Shown in pieces: positions 1 to 10,713 of a stretch of 64,000 bases of DNA. This DNA is from Phialophora verrucosa (Eukaryota; Ascomycota; Eurotiomycetes; Chaetothyriales; Herpotrichiellaceae). Position 1 is the stretch's first letter, and the number at the start of each line of letters is the position of its first letter. A model generated the notes under the pieces. It ran no database searches, was not told the origin of the DNA, and saw only the letters and a list, made by a program, of their open reading frames with translations. The stretch lies in NCBI GenBank assembly GCA_002099365.1, contig MSED01000014.1, positions 806,001 through 870,000 on the forward strand, in the 5' to 3' direction. A program made the position numbers and the translations under genes.

Positions 1-867
1 CCAATGAACCCTGCAGCCCTGTGCCGCCTGTACAACTAGGGTTCAACCATCATGTGTCCGATGGGATACAGAGTACCAGACTCCAACGAATGAGGCACAA
101 AACTTGCAAGCTGACTCAGCTGAGTATGTGAAGCGCAACGCCTAATGGTCTGGGTTGGTGCGTAAAGGCAAGGGATCGACAGGTACAATATAAGCGACTG
201 TCACTGTGTGGCGGCACAAGATCACTCCCGTACTCGTGGACGTCCAGTGGAGGTTGGCTCGGCATCTTAGACCGTTCTATAAGGACTCGTGGCGGTGGTG
301 GTCGTGAATTCGAGGGTGTAGCAGCATCCGAGATTCTGCCCAGCGCGAAAATGAAGAAGTCCTTATGAAACGGTCTGACAATATAGTTAGTGATTATGAT
401 ACCATAACTCATAATAGTGTTCTGATGGTCAGAGTGTGTCTTTCCAGCGTAATATACAGGCCTATGTGGTCATTTAATTAAAGGGTGGTGCCGAATCGTG
501 CGATACGCTATTTCGTACCATACCGTAATGATTAGTTACAAGCTCAGATGCCGCTCCACCCTCAATTCACCTCCACGAGTCCTTTCATAGAGAAGCAAGC
601 CAGTCCAAGCAACTCAGACAAGGTAGAGGTTTTACAATAGTGCGTGCTGATCAAAATAAGTGCTAATTTGCGTGTCCGTATACTTCGTCCCGATCTGATG
701 GGGCCAGGAAGATATGGACTCCTTCGGGATTACCGGTTCGGGAGCTCAGAGACTTCCGAAGCAAGCTCACAACTCGTAGTGGGCGAGGTTGGTATATATT
801 GCTCCCCTCTCTAACAACAACAGCTCTTTTGCTCTGCGCTTGAAAGCTCGTGGTCGTCTGTGCCATC
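1..867. other. Left intergenic stretch, no gene seen
   Basis: Only short unconserved reading frames are present, with no recognisable domain, tRNA or repeat. The right end must hold the promoter and 5' leader of the short-chain dehydrogenase gene that starts at 868. Confidence 0.5.
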
Positions 868-2047
868 ATGGGATACATTGAAGTTGGGCCGGAAAGGTTC
901 CAATCCTTGAAAGGGAAAGTGGTTGTGATCACAGGTACGTCCGTATCTACGTACTTGCTTGGAAAACTCAGCCAGTCTAAAAGGTGTTGCTGCCTAATAG
1001 GTGGATCGTCGGGCATTGGCTTGGCTACTGTGAAGCTCCTGGTGGCCAATGGAGCTACTGTCATCAATGGAGATCTGAACCCTCCACAAGGATTGACTGA
1101 GAAAGAGGCTGCATCTGTAGCGTTCCACAAGACTGATGTGTCTGACTGGGACAGCCTCCGGTCGCTGTACGACAAAGCCATGACGCACGCTGGCCGGATC
1201 GACCACGTCTTTGCGAATGCTGGTGCTCCGCCGCGAACAACATTCATGGGGTTGGATGTGGATGACAACGGACGCCCGCTCGAGCCGACCCACAAAGTGC
1301 TCGACATCAATCTGAAAGGCTTAATCAATACTGTGGCTCTGGCAATCCACCACATGAAGCATCAGAAGCAGAGTGGAGGAGGCAGCATTCTCATCACCTC
1401 GTCGGCTTCCGGTACGTTGACTTCTTCGGCCCTTACTCGATCTGATGGTGAAGCGAACTCGAGCAAAGCAGAACACTAATGCATGTAAACGTTGGCCAGG
1501 TTATCAAAGATTCCTTCCTACGGACTACAGTAAGGCTTGCCCCGTCCCGGATCGTGCAACAGCCCGGGAAAGGGAACAGGCAACACTTGGCTACTCCACC
1601 ACCCATCTTCTCGCTCAGCAACGTTTCTCATTCTTTGGGATATGCTAACATCGATATCATTGCGCAGCGGTGTCGAAACACGGAGCCTTGGGGCTAATGC
1701 GAGGATTATACCCCAATCTTTGTGCCCAGGGCCTGCCAATACGTATCAACACGATCTTCCCATCCTGGACCGGAACAGGTATGGTGCCAGCGAATCTGAT
1801 GGAAGCCCAGAATGTCGCATGGCAGCCGCCCGAAGCGGTGGCAAATGCCGCATGTCTGTTGATGGCCGACAAGGCAAGAAATGGACAGGCCGTCTACATC
1901 GGGAAAGGAAAGATGAAGGAGGTCGAGGAAAGCATCCTTATCCCCGCGGCGTGTGAGATCGAAGATATCGCCGAGCTCCATGCGAACAGTGATCACCAGA
2001 AGTTGATGGCAAATTGGGACAACGAGGCAGGGGTGCTTCGTGCTTGA
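868..2047 (+). CDS. Short-chain dehydrogenase/reductase (SDR), 4 exons
   Basis: Predicted exons are 868-934, 1001-1411, 1500-1529 and 1668-2047, giving 295 aa. Splicing at 934/1001 restores the cofactor motif TGGSSGIG (residues about 22-29), typical of classical NAD(P)-dependent SDRs. VFANAG lies near residue 92 and matches the NNAG-type structural motif. A 30-nt third exon joins the fourth to give YTVSKHG, so the catalytic YxxxK is Tyr169 and Lys173; a Ser-rich strand (ITSSASG) just before it supplies the catalytic Ser. All junctions are GT...AG and keep phase. The start is the first ATG in the open frame, directly upstream of the beta1 strand. The substrate cannot be read from sequence. It is the first of four co-directional enzyme genes, so a shared pathway is possible but unproven. 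Confidence 0.88.
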
Positions 2048-2660
2048 AGATGCGTTTGGCGGTCCATACCGAGGGGGTGACAGCATGGTTGTTAGGAAAC
2101 ATCTTCGTCGATAGGGAGTTCACCACCACATACAATGGATTGCAAAAGTGAGCCTTGTCCAGTGCCTGGAGGAGGAACATTCCGACAGATGGTGTCCTGC
2201 GCGGTCTGTCAAACCGGGGGGTTCATAATTAAACGGTCATATCTTCAACCAATAAAAGCTGGACTACTGAGCTTAACACCACTCCTACAGGAATGGCTTC
2301 GGTAATGCAAGAGTAAAAGCAAACCAGGAGCCGACAGTGTTTCCGTTGCCCGTGGTGTGATGATACATGGACCTCTCCGGGGCTGAAAAATAAACCTTCC
2401 GGCGATTGCACGACTGTGGGTGTCTCTACAAAGAATCCGTCAAAACCTGCATGATTCTATGCTGTGCGAGCCCTTTACTTCGAGTAGAGAGAGTGTGTTA
2501 GCGGTGCAAGTGGAATGAAAGTGGGTAGGGAGGCCAATGTGGGGTCTCTTCCATGCCCCGAGTTAGGAAGTATTCGCCCGCCCGCCCGTTGTTATATCGA
2601 GGATTCTTCCCATTTCCCGCAAGGGTCTCTGTTTTTCCTCTATGCGACCTCTCTTCAAAA
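2048..2660. other. Intergenic between SDR and hydrolase
   Basis: About 0.6 kb with no supported gene. It holds the SDR 3' end and the promoter/leader of the hydrolase; a pyrimidine-rich stretch precedes its ATG. Confidence 0.5.
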
Positions 2661-3632
2661 ATGCCGTCGGTAGAACTCTTCAATGGTCAGACCGACTACT
2701 ATGAAGTCGACGACTTTACTGATCCTTGGAAGTCCAACACCGCCGACATTGTCGTTTTCCAGCCGGGCATCCTCCGACATATCGAATTCGTCTACCACCT
2801 CGTTCCCCTGATGAGCAGAGACGTCCGATTCATCCGCCGAGATCTGCGCGGTCACGGCCAAAGCTCTGGCGGCAATACCGAGGGTTACGCCTATACTGTA
2901 GACACGCTGGTCGACGAGATGGCCAACTTTGTCGACCGAGTTGCTGGCCGCCCGGTCCACTGGATCGGCGAGAGCACGGCGGGGATGCTGAGCGTGGCCT
3001 TTGCAGCGAAATATCCGGACAAGCTGAAGTCGCTGATTCTGATGTCCTCGCCTCTCGTGCTTGGGTAAGGCCATTACTGTTCTCCATTTCTCTCCTTTCT
3101 ATTCCACTCTGAGGCGCAACTTTTCCTGCTGTCGTCGAGAAACTTGTCATAACTTTGTCTGGGCAGGGAGGCGTTTCACAAAATGGTGTCAGAGCCGTAC
3201 TCCAGCCAGGGTGAAGCCATGAGAAAGCTCGGCCTGGTGGAGTGGCAGAAAAGCCGGCCAGTCTCACGACTCGGGACGAACCAAGCGAAAGAGACCAACG
3301 AGATGGGCCGCTTCAGTGGGCCGGGTTACTTACGATGGTACGACGAAATGCTTCTGAAGCACAATGTCGACGACGTTGCAAGGTACTGCGATTTCATCGC
3401 CGACGTGGATGTTTCCGGTCTCCTCGAGCAAATCAGAGTCCCCACACTCCTGGTCGCCCCGACAAACAGCATGGCGAGCCCACTGGCTTTAAACGAGGAG
3501 ATGGCACGACGGATCAGAGACAGTCGCCTGGTTGTGATACCCAGTGTGGGCCACATGGTCTATATCGACGAGCCTGAGAAGACTTGTTCTGCCATTCTGG
3601 GATGGGTCAAAGACCTGGGGACGAGGAAGTAG
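2661..3632 (+). CDS. Alpha/beta-hydrolase fold protein, 2 exons
   Basis: Exons 2661-3064 and 3167-3632 encode 289 aa. The oxyanion/strand region reads VVFQPG, followed by RRDLRGHGQS (residues about 58-67), as in alpha/beta hydrolases of the lactonase/haloperoxidase-like group. The nucleophile elbow is GESTAG with Ser105. The general-base His is in VGHMVYIDEPEK (His264). The usual acid position after the sixth strand (TLLVAPTNS) has no Asp where many relatives carry GxxD, so the third catalytic residue may lie elsewhere or activity may be reduced. The frame is open further upstream to 2553, but the start at 2661 (MPSVELFNG) fits the length of the fold. The intron has a GTAAGG donor and GGGCAG acceptor. 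It lies between an SDR and an acyltransferase on the same strand. Confidence 0.87.
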
Positions 3633-4271
3633 ATTTCGGCGACACGCTGCTAGTCGTAGCCGCCCGAATTCAGTGGGCTTTTCCAGAGAACAGGCTGTGA
3701 TCGTCCTGAAATCGTCCGGAATCAAATGTGAGGCACCTCGGTTTCTCAGAGTTGGCGGGCACCATAAGTTTCGGCCGGGACAAACACGGAGCAAATCAAA
3801 CTCTTCGTGCTCAGCCACTGCTTTTATTTTGTCATGGACCATTGCGTATTGAGCTTTGAGGACCTATGAGTCTTCCAAAGCAGGCTCTCTCGAGTGGACA
3901 TGGACTTGTTAGATATTCCGGACTGTGCACTTGCAGATGCTTTAGCCGTGTGTTGGCATCTGAGCTGCCTTGTCGTGGAGATTTGCATGCTCGACCGGGC
4001 TAGTAATGACTTAGTATCCTGTGTCAAGACGACTCTACTAAAAGTGAACTGATCAGAGGCTGCTTCTCCCTATCGGATCAGACCGAAGGCAGGCCAGCGC
4101 GAGTGGGGTATCCAATTTCCGCAATCGAGAAAATCATCTTGGGCCCGCTATTAGCGAGTGCTGTAGGATATAAGCCTCGGCGTTGGTTGGAGAGCAGGCA
4201 GCAGCGATACCAACGATTGATGAAAAGACGAGGCCGCGAGAACATGTTAAAGAAGACCCTTTGGTACATAG
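3633..4271. other. Intergenic, no gene seen
   Basis: About 0.64 kb between the hydrolase stop and the acyltransferase start. Only short overlapping frames occur, with no domain similarity. Confidence 0.5.
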
Positions 4272-5795
4272 ATGGCAATCTCGAAGATGGAGAAGAACCT
4301 TGAAAGATTGCGCCCTGTTGGTAGGTCGGATCTTGCTTTTGGAGCTCGACAGAACTTCTGCAGAAACTGACTGACTGGGTATCAATTAATTCTAGGCAGA
4401 CTCGAGCGCTACTCAACCGCACGCCATGACCTGAAGTTCTATCTGGGTCCTGCGGTGACCGCCTCGTACCGGCTGCCGAAGAACTACTCGTCGCCACTGA
4501 AGGAGTACATTTACACAGCGCTCGGAGATGTGATTGCTCAACATTCCATCCTGTCCGCGATCCCAGTGGACGAGCATACTCAGAACCCATGCTTCGTCCG
4601 CCTGCCGAAGATTGATCTCGACAAGTGTGTCACCTTTACGAGCCGGCAGCATGATTATCCTTGGAGCGCCGAGACGCGAGACAATGAATTGGACGAACTG
4701 CTCAGCTCTCAACATAGCATCCCCTATGAAGCACCGAACCCCTTCTGGCGGCTATGCGTCCTCTCCCACCCGGATTACTTCACGATGGCGTTTTTCTATC
4801 ACCATGCCCTGGGCGATGGACAATCGGGTATTGCATTCCACCGCACCTTCCACAAAGCCTTGTCGTCTGCCTTCTCGAGGTCGCTGGCTATCCCAGTCCA
4901 AACTGTCATCCCCACCCCATCCATACCACTGCCACCAAATCTAGAAGCCCTCCACCCCTTGCCTGTCACGATATGGTATCTTCTCAAAGTGCTCTTCAGG
5001 GAGTTGATCTTGTCCAAACTCTGGCCGACTAGAGATCCCGCACTCTGGACCGGAGGGAAATGCACTGCACCCCTGGGACAAACTAGAGTCCGATCGCTCA
5101 ATATCCCAGCTTCTGCATCAACAGCCTTCAAGAATGTGTGCCGAGCAAACGAAACGACCATCACGGCAGCATTGCAAGCCCTCATCGCAGGTGCGCTCTT
5201 CGCCTATTTGCCCAACAACTTCACCAGTCTGGCATGCAGCGGCGCGCTCTCCACACGTCGATTCCTCCCAACCGACGCCGGGATTACGGACGACGTTATG
5301 GGCGTGTTCGTGCAGGACATGTCCGAAAATTACAATCGCCACAGCTTTGGACATGCTCACAGTTCGGAGTCAGCACTCTCTGTCCTCGCTTGGTCCGAAG
5401 CCCGACGTTCCCGCCACAACATCGAACACACATTAAGCTTGAAAGGCGCTAATGCGGGCGTCAACTTGCTCAAATATGTTAACAACTTCCACGAAGAGCT
5501 CTTTTTGTCCAAGATAGGACAGCACAGGGAGAAAAGCTTCGAGGTGTCCAACCTAGGGCTTGTCAGAGCAGGTATAGCTGCAGATGGAGAGGACGCGGTG
5601 GAAATGGGGAGACTTGTCTTCACGCAGAGTGCCGGTGTCACGGCGGCTGCGATACAAATCTCTGTCGTCACGGGTGCGGATGGGTGTATGGTGCTCGGCT
5701 TTACGTGGCAGGAAGGCGTTGTAGAGGAGGAGCTCGTCGATCATGTACTGGAAGCTGTGACGGTGGAGATGGAGCGGTTGACGTCGAAATCTTGA
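4272..5795 (+). CDS. Alcohol-acetyltransferase / condensation-like acyltransferase (AATase family)
   Basis: Exons 4272-4320 and 4396-5795 give 482 aa. Exon 1 encodes MAISKMEKNLERLRPVG and splices in phase to RLERYSTARHDL, the usual N-terminal signature of fungal alcohol acetyltransferase-like proteins (LER.STARH..). The acyl-CoA-dependent catalytic motif HHxxxDG is present as HHALGDG (residues about 152-158). The Trp-rich DPALWTGG and the late NLG segment (VSNLGL) also fit this family. The expected reaction is transfer of an acetyl or acyl group from CoA to an alcohol or amine; the acceptor is unknown. An alternative start is the second Met (4287). The neighbouring hydrolases could act on the ester product, which is inference only. 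Confidence 0.85.
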
Positions 5796-6331
5796 TATGG
5801 AGCAGTGAAAGAGGACGGAGTCAGCCTGTGATAAGACGAGAGTACCTGTACATGTTTTGACCTAAATTTATGGCTGGAGAAATGTAAAATGGACACGTAA
5901 AGCAGCATAGATAAGATATAGTATTTAATGCATAAATCTAGACCAAGTACAGAGCAGGTGTATCGGAACTGTACTCCCTGTCTACGAGTACAGGCTCAAG
6001 GCTGCAGCGGGAAAGATCCCCTAGCCCCCTTTGCAGGGGTGCCTGTGTACCGCGCACACATGTGAAATTGGAGGCCTGTTCCCGAATCGGCAGCAATCCT
6101 CGAGATACACACAACTACGGTACGCAGGCGTACCAGTAAGTCATGATCAGTCCAGTCGCAAACCCACTAGCTGAAACAGCTTTCTTAGCCCTGCGCCGGC
6201 ATTGACGACCCATAAGAAGCATTCAACGCCCCGCTCTGTGTCCCTGCTCCCCTCAATCCTAAGTAGAAACTCCACGTGAACAGAGAGTACTATTTGCGTC
6301 AGCAAACAAAACGAAAGCCCCAACGGGAAGG
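5796..6331. other. Intergenic, no gene seen
   Basis: About 0.5 kb, AT-rich just after the acyltransferase stop (likely 3' UTR/polyadenylation region). A short upstream exon of the next gene could lie at its right end, but none could be fixed. Confidence 0.4.
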
Positions 6332-7330
6332 ATGTTCCACCGCAGACAAAAAGCGCAACCACAACCGCAACTACAGACGCTCGAACATACCCGGATCGTT
6401 CGCCGTCAAGCAGAGAGACAACTCGTGCTCGCGCTCGGTCCCCTGCACAGAAGTCTCTCTGAATATTATACCTACGTGCCTCTTCCTGACGGGCACAATG
6501 CAGAGTTGAAGGTCGTGAGGCCAAGAGACGCGGTCACCACCAGGTCTAGCGCAAGTATGCCGAGTGTTTCTTGCCGCCCCTTTATCGTCCTTTTCCACGG
6601 CGGCGGCTTCTCCGGTGGCACAGTCGAATACATGACCAGGCCGGCGCGGGATTTCGCCCTGGAATTCAATGCCGTGGTCGTCTCGGCGACGTATCGGCTC
6701 GCACCGGAGCATAGATTCCCGACACCAATGCAAGACGCGTGGGACACATTGGTGTGGCTGTCTCAGCGGGCGCGAGACTTCGGCGCCGACCCGGCTGCTG
6801 GATTCGTGGTGGGTAGTGTCTCGGCGGGAGGGACCATGGCGGCTGTGCTCACGCAGTTGGCCAAGGATAGAGGATTGAGTCCGCAATTGACGGGCTCGTG
6901 GGTGTCGATTCCACTGTTGTTGGTCAAGGAGATCGTGCCGGCGAGGTATATAGATGAGTGGACGTCGATGGAGCAGAACAAAGACAATGCGTCGTTGAAT
7001 CGGGATACGATTAGTGATATCATACGCACGCTGGCAGCGGATATTAGATCACCTTTGTTCTCACCTTTTAACAGCCAGACGCCGCATGTTGGACTGCCAC
7101 CGACATACGTGCAGGTTGGGGGACTTGATGTGTTGAGGGACGATGGTTTGGTTCTTGCGAAGGCGCTGCGAGAGAACGGAGTGCCGACGAGATGTGATTT
7201 GTTTAATGACCCGGGGCACGTGGCTTGGACACTATATGCGACTGCAAACTCCCGAGTACGTTTGGGCCCGAAGACGATGGAGGGAATGAGATGGCTTTTG
7301 AGCCATGGGTGGCGGGAAGAAGGTTGTTAA
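6332..7330 (+). CDS. HSL-type alpha/beta hydrolase (alpha/beta hydrolase fold-3)
   Basis: An uninterrupted frame of 332 aa. Hallmarks of the hormone-sensitive-lipase (bacterial family IV) group are all visible: the oxyanion motif HGGGF at residues 89-93, nucleophile elbow GSVSAGG with Ser164, acid in GGLDVLRDD (Asp266) and base His296 in DPGHVAW. YRLAPEHRFP after the oxyanion loop is also typical. Such enzymes hydrolyse short-chain esters or lactones. No signal peptide is evident, so it is probably cytosolic. The Arg/Gln-rich first 25 residues are atypical and the true start could be downstream or in an undetected short exon. It lies at the end of a four-gene co-directional run of SDR, hydrolase and acyltransferase. 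Confidence 0.9.
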   Translation: MFHRRQKAQPQPQLQTLEHTRIVRRQAERQLVLALGPLHRSLSEYYTYVPLPDGHNAELKVVRPRDAVTTRSSASMPSVSCRPFIVLFHGGGFSGGTVEYMTRPARDFALEFNAVVVSATYRLAPEHRFPTPMQDAWDTLVWLSQRARDFGADPAAGFVVGSVSAGGTMAAVLTQLAKDRGLSPQLTGSWVSIPLLLVKEIVPARYIDEWTSMEQNKDNASLNRDTISDIIRTLAADIRSPLFSPFNSQTPHVGLPPTYVQVGGLDVLRDDGLVLAKALRENGVPTRCDLFNDPGHVAWTLYATANSRVRLGPKTMEGMRWLLSHGWREEGC

Positions 7331-7701
7331 CCGCTCACCCTGTTTGTTGCTGCCATTGCGAATTATCAGCTTGAGGTCGCGAGTTCTGTATATCCGCATT
7401 ACAGATGATGTGTACGGGATTAAAACCGCGTCCAGGTCGGAAACCAACTGAGTCCTCGATGAAGCCTGAGTCACGAATAATTTTATACGGCGAGACTTTA
7501 TCGGAGCTCTGGTACTTCTGACCTAGCCAAATCAAGGCTAGTCTTATCGTGCGGGGCAGACGCCACTAAGCGTTGAAATTTCCCCACACAACCGCTGCGA
7601 AGAAAGAAATTCATGCGCTCTTGACGGACACACATCTTGCCGCCAGTGGTATGTCCTTGCCGTTCAGATTCAAGGCAGGGGGCTCCTCGGGAAGTACTGC
7701 A
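7331..7701. other. Intergenic/leader of TSR1
   Basis: The frame of the following gene is open back to about 7573 but starts there without ATG. I take 7331-7701 as intergenic plus 5' leader. An in-frame ATG at 7651 is an alternative start. Confidence 0.5.
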
Positions 7702-10161
7702 ATGGCACCAATTACCACGTCCGCCCACCATCACCGGAGCACCACCAAGGTTGACCATAAGCCTTTCAAGTCCCGGTTCGCCTCGAAGAATGCCTTGAAA
7801 GATAGAGCCAAGGGCAAGACAGAGTCAAGCAGGCCCGTCAAAGGAGAGAGGAAGACGCCACATCAGCAAGTCATGTCGAAATTGGCGAGGCGCAATCAGG
7901 CAAAGCAACTGCGTATCAACCATAAGGACAAACGAGAGGGAGAAGAACACATTTTCCAGGGAGCAGGCGGAGCGGCGAAACACATTGCTGTCGTGCCACT
8001 GTCGAGTGAGATCGACGTGTACTCGGCAATCAACGCTTTGAACGACAGCGTAGACGTGCCAAAGTCCGACCAACCTGCCGGCACCGTCCCCGTTCGCGTC
8101 GATCGGTTTCGTCGCAACCTACTGTACCTTCCCGCGAGATTCGACCTGCTCAATGCATTGGATGTCTGCAAATTAGCCGACTGGGTGGTTTTTGTCCTCG
8201 ACGCAGAGCAGACATATAGCCAAAAGGAGGATCTATTCTTAAAGTCCCTTGAAGGTCAAGGCATCACGAATGTCACGGCTGTGGTGACACACTTGGACAA
8301 GAAAATCCCGGCGCCGAAGCGAATGCGGCACCTGACCGACATGAACATTGCCCTTGGCCGTTATTTCCCTGCGCTGGACAAGCTGTCCAGTCTCGATAGC
8401 AAGTCTGACTGCTCGAATCTGGTCCGGCGGCTGTGCACGGCCTCTACTCGAGGGATCAGATGGCGGGACGACAGAAGCTGGATGCTGGTCGAGAATGTCA
8501 CTTGGGGTCCACAGGCCGACGGAGCCACCACGACTGATGTGACTCTGTCTGGTACAATTCGAGGCAAAGCGCTAAATCCCGACCGCCTAGTCCGCGTCCC
8601 GGGGTGGGGAGATTTTCAGATATCGTCAGTTCGACAAGTGCCTCGATCCGGCCAGAAAAGAAAGGCCGACGAGATGGACGCAGAGGAGCCAATCAAAGAA
8701 TGGATACCAACCGCCAATCAAGACGATCTTGCGGAGCTCGCTCCAGAAACAGTAGAGATGCAGGATGTGGCAAGTACGGCAGCGACGAGCGAGCACAAGG
8801 GTGTCCTGCTCGATGACCATCATTACTTCTCCGACGACAACTCACATATTCCTCCTCCACCGATGAAACTACCAGCCGGGACCTCGAGCTACCAGGCCGC
8901 GTGGTATCTGGACGACGTGTCGGACTCGGACTCGGATATCCTCGACGACGAGGACCGTGACGGCGACGTCGCAATGGACGCCGATGCGGATCCGGCCAAC
9001 GGCGAAGGCGAAGCCATGCTCTTCACCAACGCCGAGGACGGTGGTATGACGGATGCACAACCGTCAGAGTATCCCGCCTCGGAGATGAACGTGGACGACG
9101 CACCGCTCGACGCCGCAGAAGAAGCGCGCCAACTGGAAGAATTCCGGGCCAACCGCAAGAAACAAGCCGAAGAAGACCTGGAATTCCCCGACGAGATCGA
9201 ATTACCTCCCGACGTGCTCGCCCGGGAGCGCCTCGCCAAGTATCGCGGGCTCAAGAGCCTGCGTACGAGCGAGTGGAACCACGCAGAAGACGCCGCCCAC
9301 CAGCCACAAGACTTCACCCGCCTTCTTCAAGTCCCGGAGTACCGGAAATCATACAACAGCGTCCTCAAGGAGACTCTCGCCGCGGACGTCCTCGCCGGCA
9401 CGAAAGTCGAGATCCGGCTACGCGACGTGCCCGTTTCACTGCGATCCAGCGCAGCGGCCCCATCATCCATGTTCTCTCTCCTCCGCCACGAGCACAAGCA
9501 CGCGGTCGTCAACCTCAACATGACGCTGCACTCGGATATCGACCAGCCGCTGAAGTCCAAGGACGAAGTGATCGTGCAGATCGGCCACCGACGACTTGTG
9601 GCGAACCCGATCTTCAGCGCAGCAGGCCAGACGCCGAACGATGTGCATAAGTTCGATCGCTTCCTACACCCCGGACGGACTGCCATCGCGACATTCATCG
9701 CGCCAATGACATGGGGATCTGTACCTGTACTCGTATTCCGCCGCCAACCCGCCACGCTCGGCGATAATGACGACGAGACAGCCCCTCCACAACTCATGGA
9801 TGCGTCTTCGAACAACAACCTGCCCACTTACACGCTACGGCTCATCGGCACGGCGACGACCCTGCCGCCTAGCTCTGCGCGCGTGGTCGCCAAACGCATC
9901 ATCCTCACGGGCCATCCGTGCAAGATCCACAAGAAGCTAGTCACGATCCGGTACATGTTCTTCAACCGCGAGGACGTGCTCTGGTTCGCTGCCCTGCCGT
10001 TGTTCACGAGACGGGGCCGCCAGGGATTCATCAAGGAACCGCTGGGTACGCACGGGTATTTCAAGGCGACCTTCGACGGGAAGATCAACCCGCTTGATGC
10101 CGTCGGGGTGAGTCTTTATAAGAGGGTGTGGCCTAGACGGGCGAGGGCTTGGGAGGCATAA
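7702..10161 (+). CDS. TSR1: Ribosome biogenesis protein Tsr1 (Bms1/Tsr1 family)
   Basis: Single exon, 819 aa from the ATG at 7702 (MAPITTSAHHHRST), close to the usual Tsr1 length. The N-terminus is basic (KPFKSRFASKNALKDRAKGK). Residues about 130-200 form a degenerate GTPase-like domain (ADWVVFVLDAEQ, VVTHLDKK) without a visible P-loop, as known for Tsr1. The AARP2CN region follows at about 213-300 (LGRYFPALDKL ... RDDRSWMLVE). A long acidic linker (DSDSDILDDEDRDGDV) separates it from the C-terminal RIBIOP_C/DUF663 domain (about 530-815; KIHKKLVTIRYMFFNREDVLWF). Tsr1 acts in late cytoplasmic maturation of pre-40S subunits. The frame is open 43 codons further upstream, but those residues are not family-like. 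Confidence 0.95.
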   Translation: MAPITTSAHHHRSTTKVDHKPFKSRFASKNALKDRAKGKTESSRPVKGERKTPHQQVMSKLARRNQAKQLRINHKDKREGEEHIFQGAGGAAKHIAVVPLSSEIDVYSAINALNDSVDVPKSDQPAGTVPVRVDRFRRNLLYLPARFDLLNALDVCKLADWVVFVLDAEQTYSQKEDLFLKSLEGQGITNVTAVVTHLDKKIPAPKRMRHLTDMNIALGRYFPALDKLSSLDSKSDCSNLVRRLCTASTRGIRWRDDRSWMLVENVTWGPQADGATTTDVTLSGTIRGKALNPDRLVRVPGWGDFQISSVRQVPRSGQKRKADEMDAEEPIKEWIPTANQDDLAELAPETVEMQDVASTAATSEHKGVLLDDHHYFSDDNSHIPPPPMKLPAGTSSYQAAWYLDDVSDSDSDILDDEDRDGDVAMDADADPANGEGEAMLFTNAEDGGMTDAQPSEYPASEMNVDDAPLDAAEEARQLEEFRANRKKQAEEDLEFPDEIELPPDVLARERLAKYRGLKSLRTSEWNHAEDAAHQPQDFTRLLQVPEYRKSYNSVLKETLAADVLAGTKVEIRLRDVPVSLRSSAAAPSSMFSLLRHEHKHAVVNLNMTLHSDIDQPLKSKDEVIVQIGHRRLVANPIFSAAGQTPNDVHKFDRFLHPGRTAIATFIAPMTWGSVPVLVFRRQPATLGDNDDETAPPQLMDASSNNNLPTYTLRLIGTATTLPPSSARVVAKRIILTGHPCKIHKKLVTIRYMFFNREDVLWFAALPLFTRRGRQGFIKEPLGTHGYFKATFDGKINPLDAVGVSLYKRVWPRRARAWEA

Positions 10162-10713
10162 AGGGCCGTGACTGTGGTGCTAGGGACGAGGTAGAATATA
10201 GTCCGTGTTTGATGTGGAGTTGAAGACGACGCAACGAGTGCATGCATGCATGTATTGAACGAAGGAATGATGAATGGGTCGTGATAGATTGCGGAGTACT
10301 GGACATAGGAAATATCAAGGCGCAGCACTTGAAACGCTAGTGCCACAAAGTTTACCGCATATTCGTCCGTTGCTCATGAAATTCCTCCAGCTCTCGCGTA
10401 CCTTGAAACCTTTGACGAACGACCAACCACAGGAAACAAGGCACAAGTTGAGCCTATTAGCCCACCTGAGCGGGCACAAAGATGAACAGGAGGGATTTCT
10501 CCTACTCTCAAGAGGCATTAGCACATCCGAACCCGCCTAGGTGTACTGACGTCGATCTGACCATGTGAGTCCCTGGAATGGAGAGATTCTTCGAACCCCA
10601 GAAGATGAAAGGATCGTGTGTCTTGTCCACGTACGGGACTGGGCTTTGCCGACTGCTCCATGCCCCTGCGCAGGGTAGGCTTGGTCAAAGAAGGCTGAGA
10701 TGGCTTCTGTACC
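10162..10713. other. Convergent intergenic region
   Basis: About 0.55 kb between the convergent TSR1 and ankyrin genes; the two 3' UTRs should lie here. A short palindromic GCAT run is seen near 10240-10252. No gene found. Confidence 0.5.
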
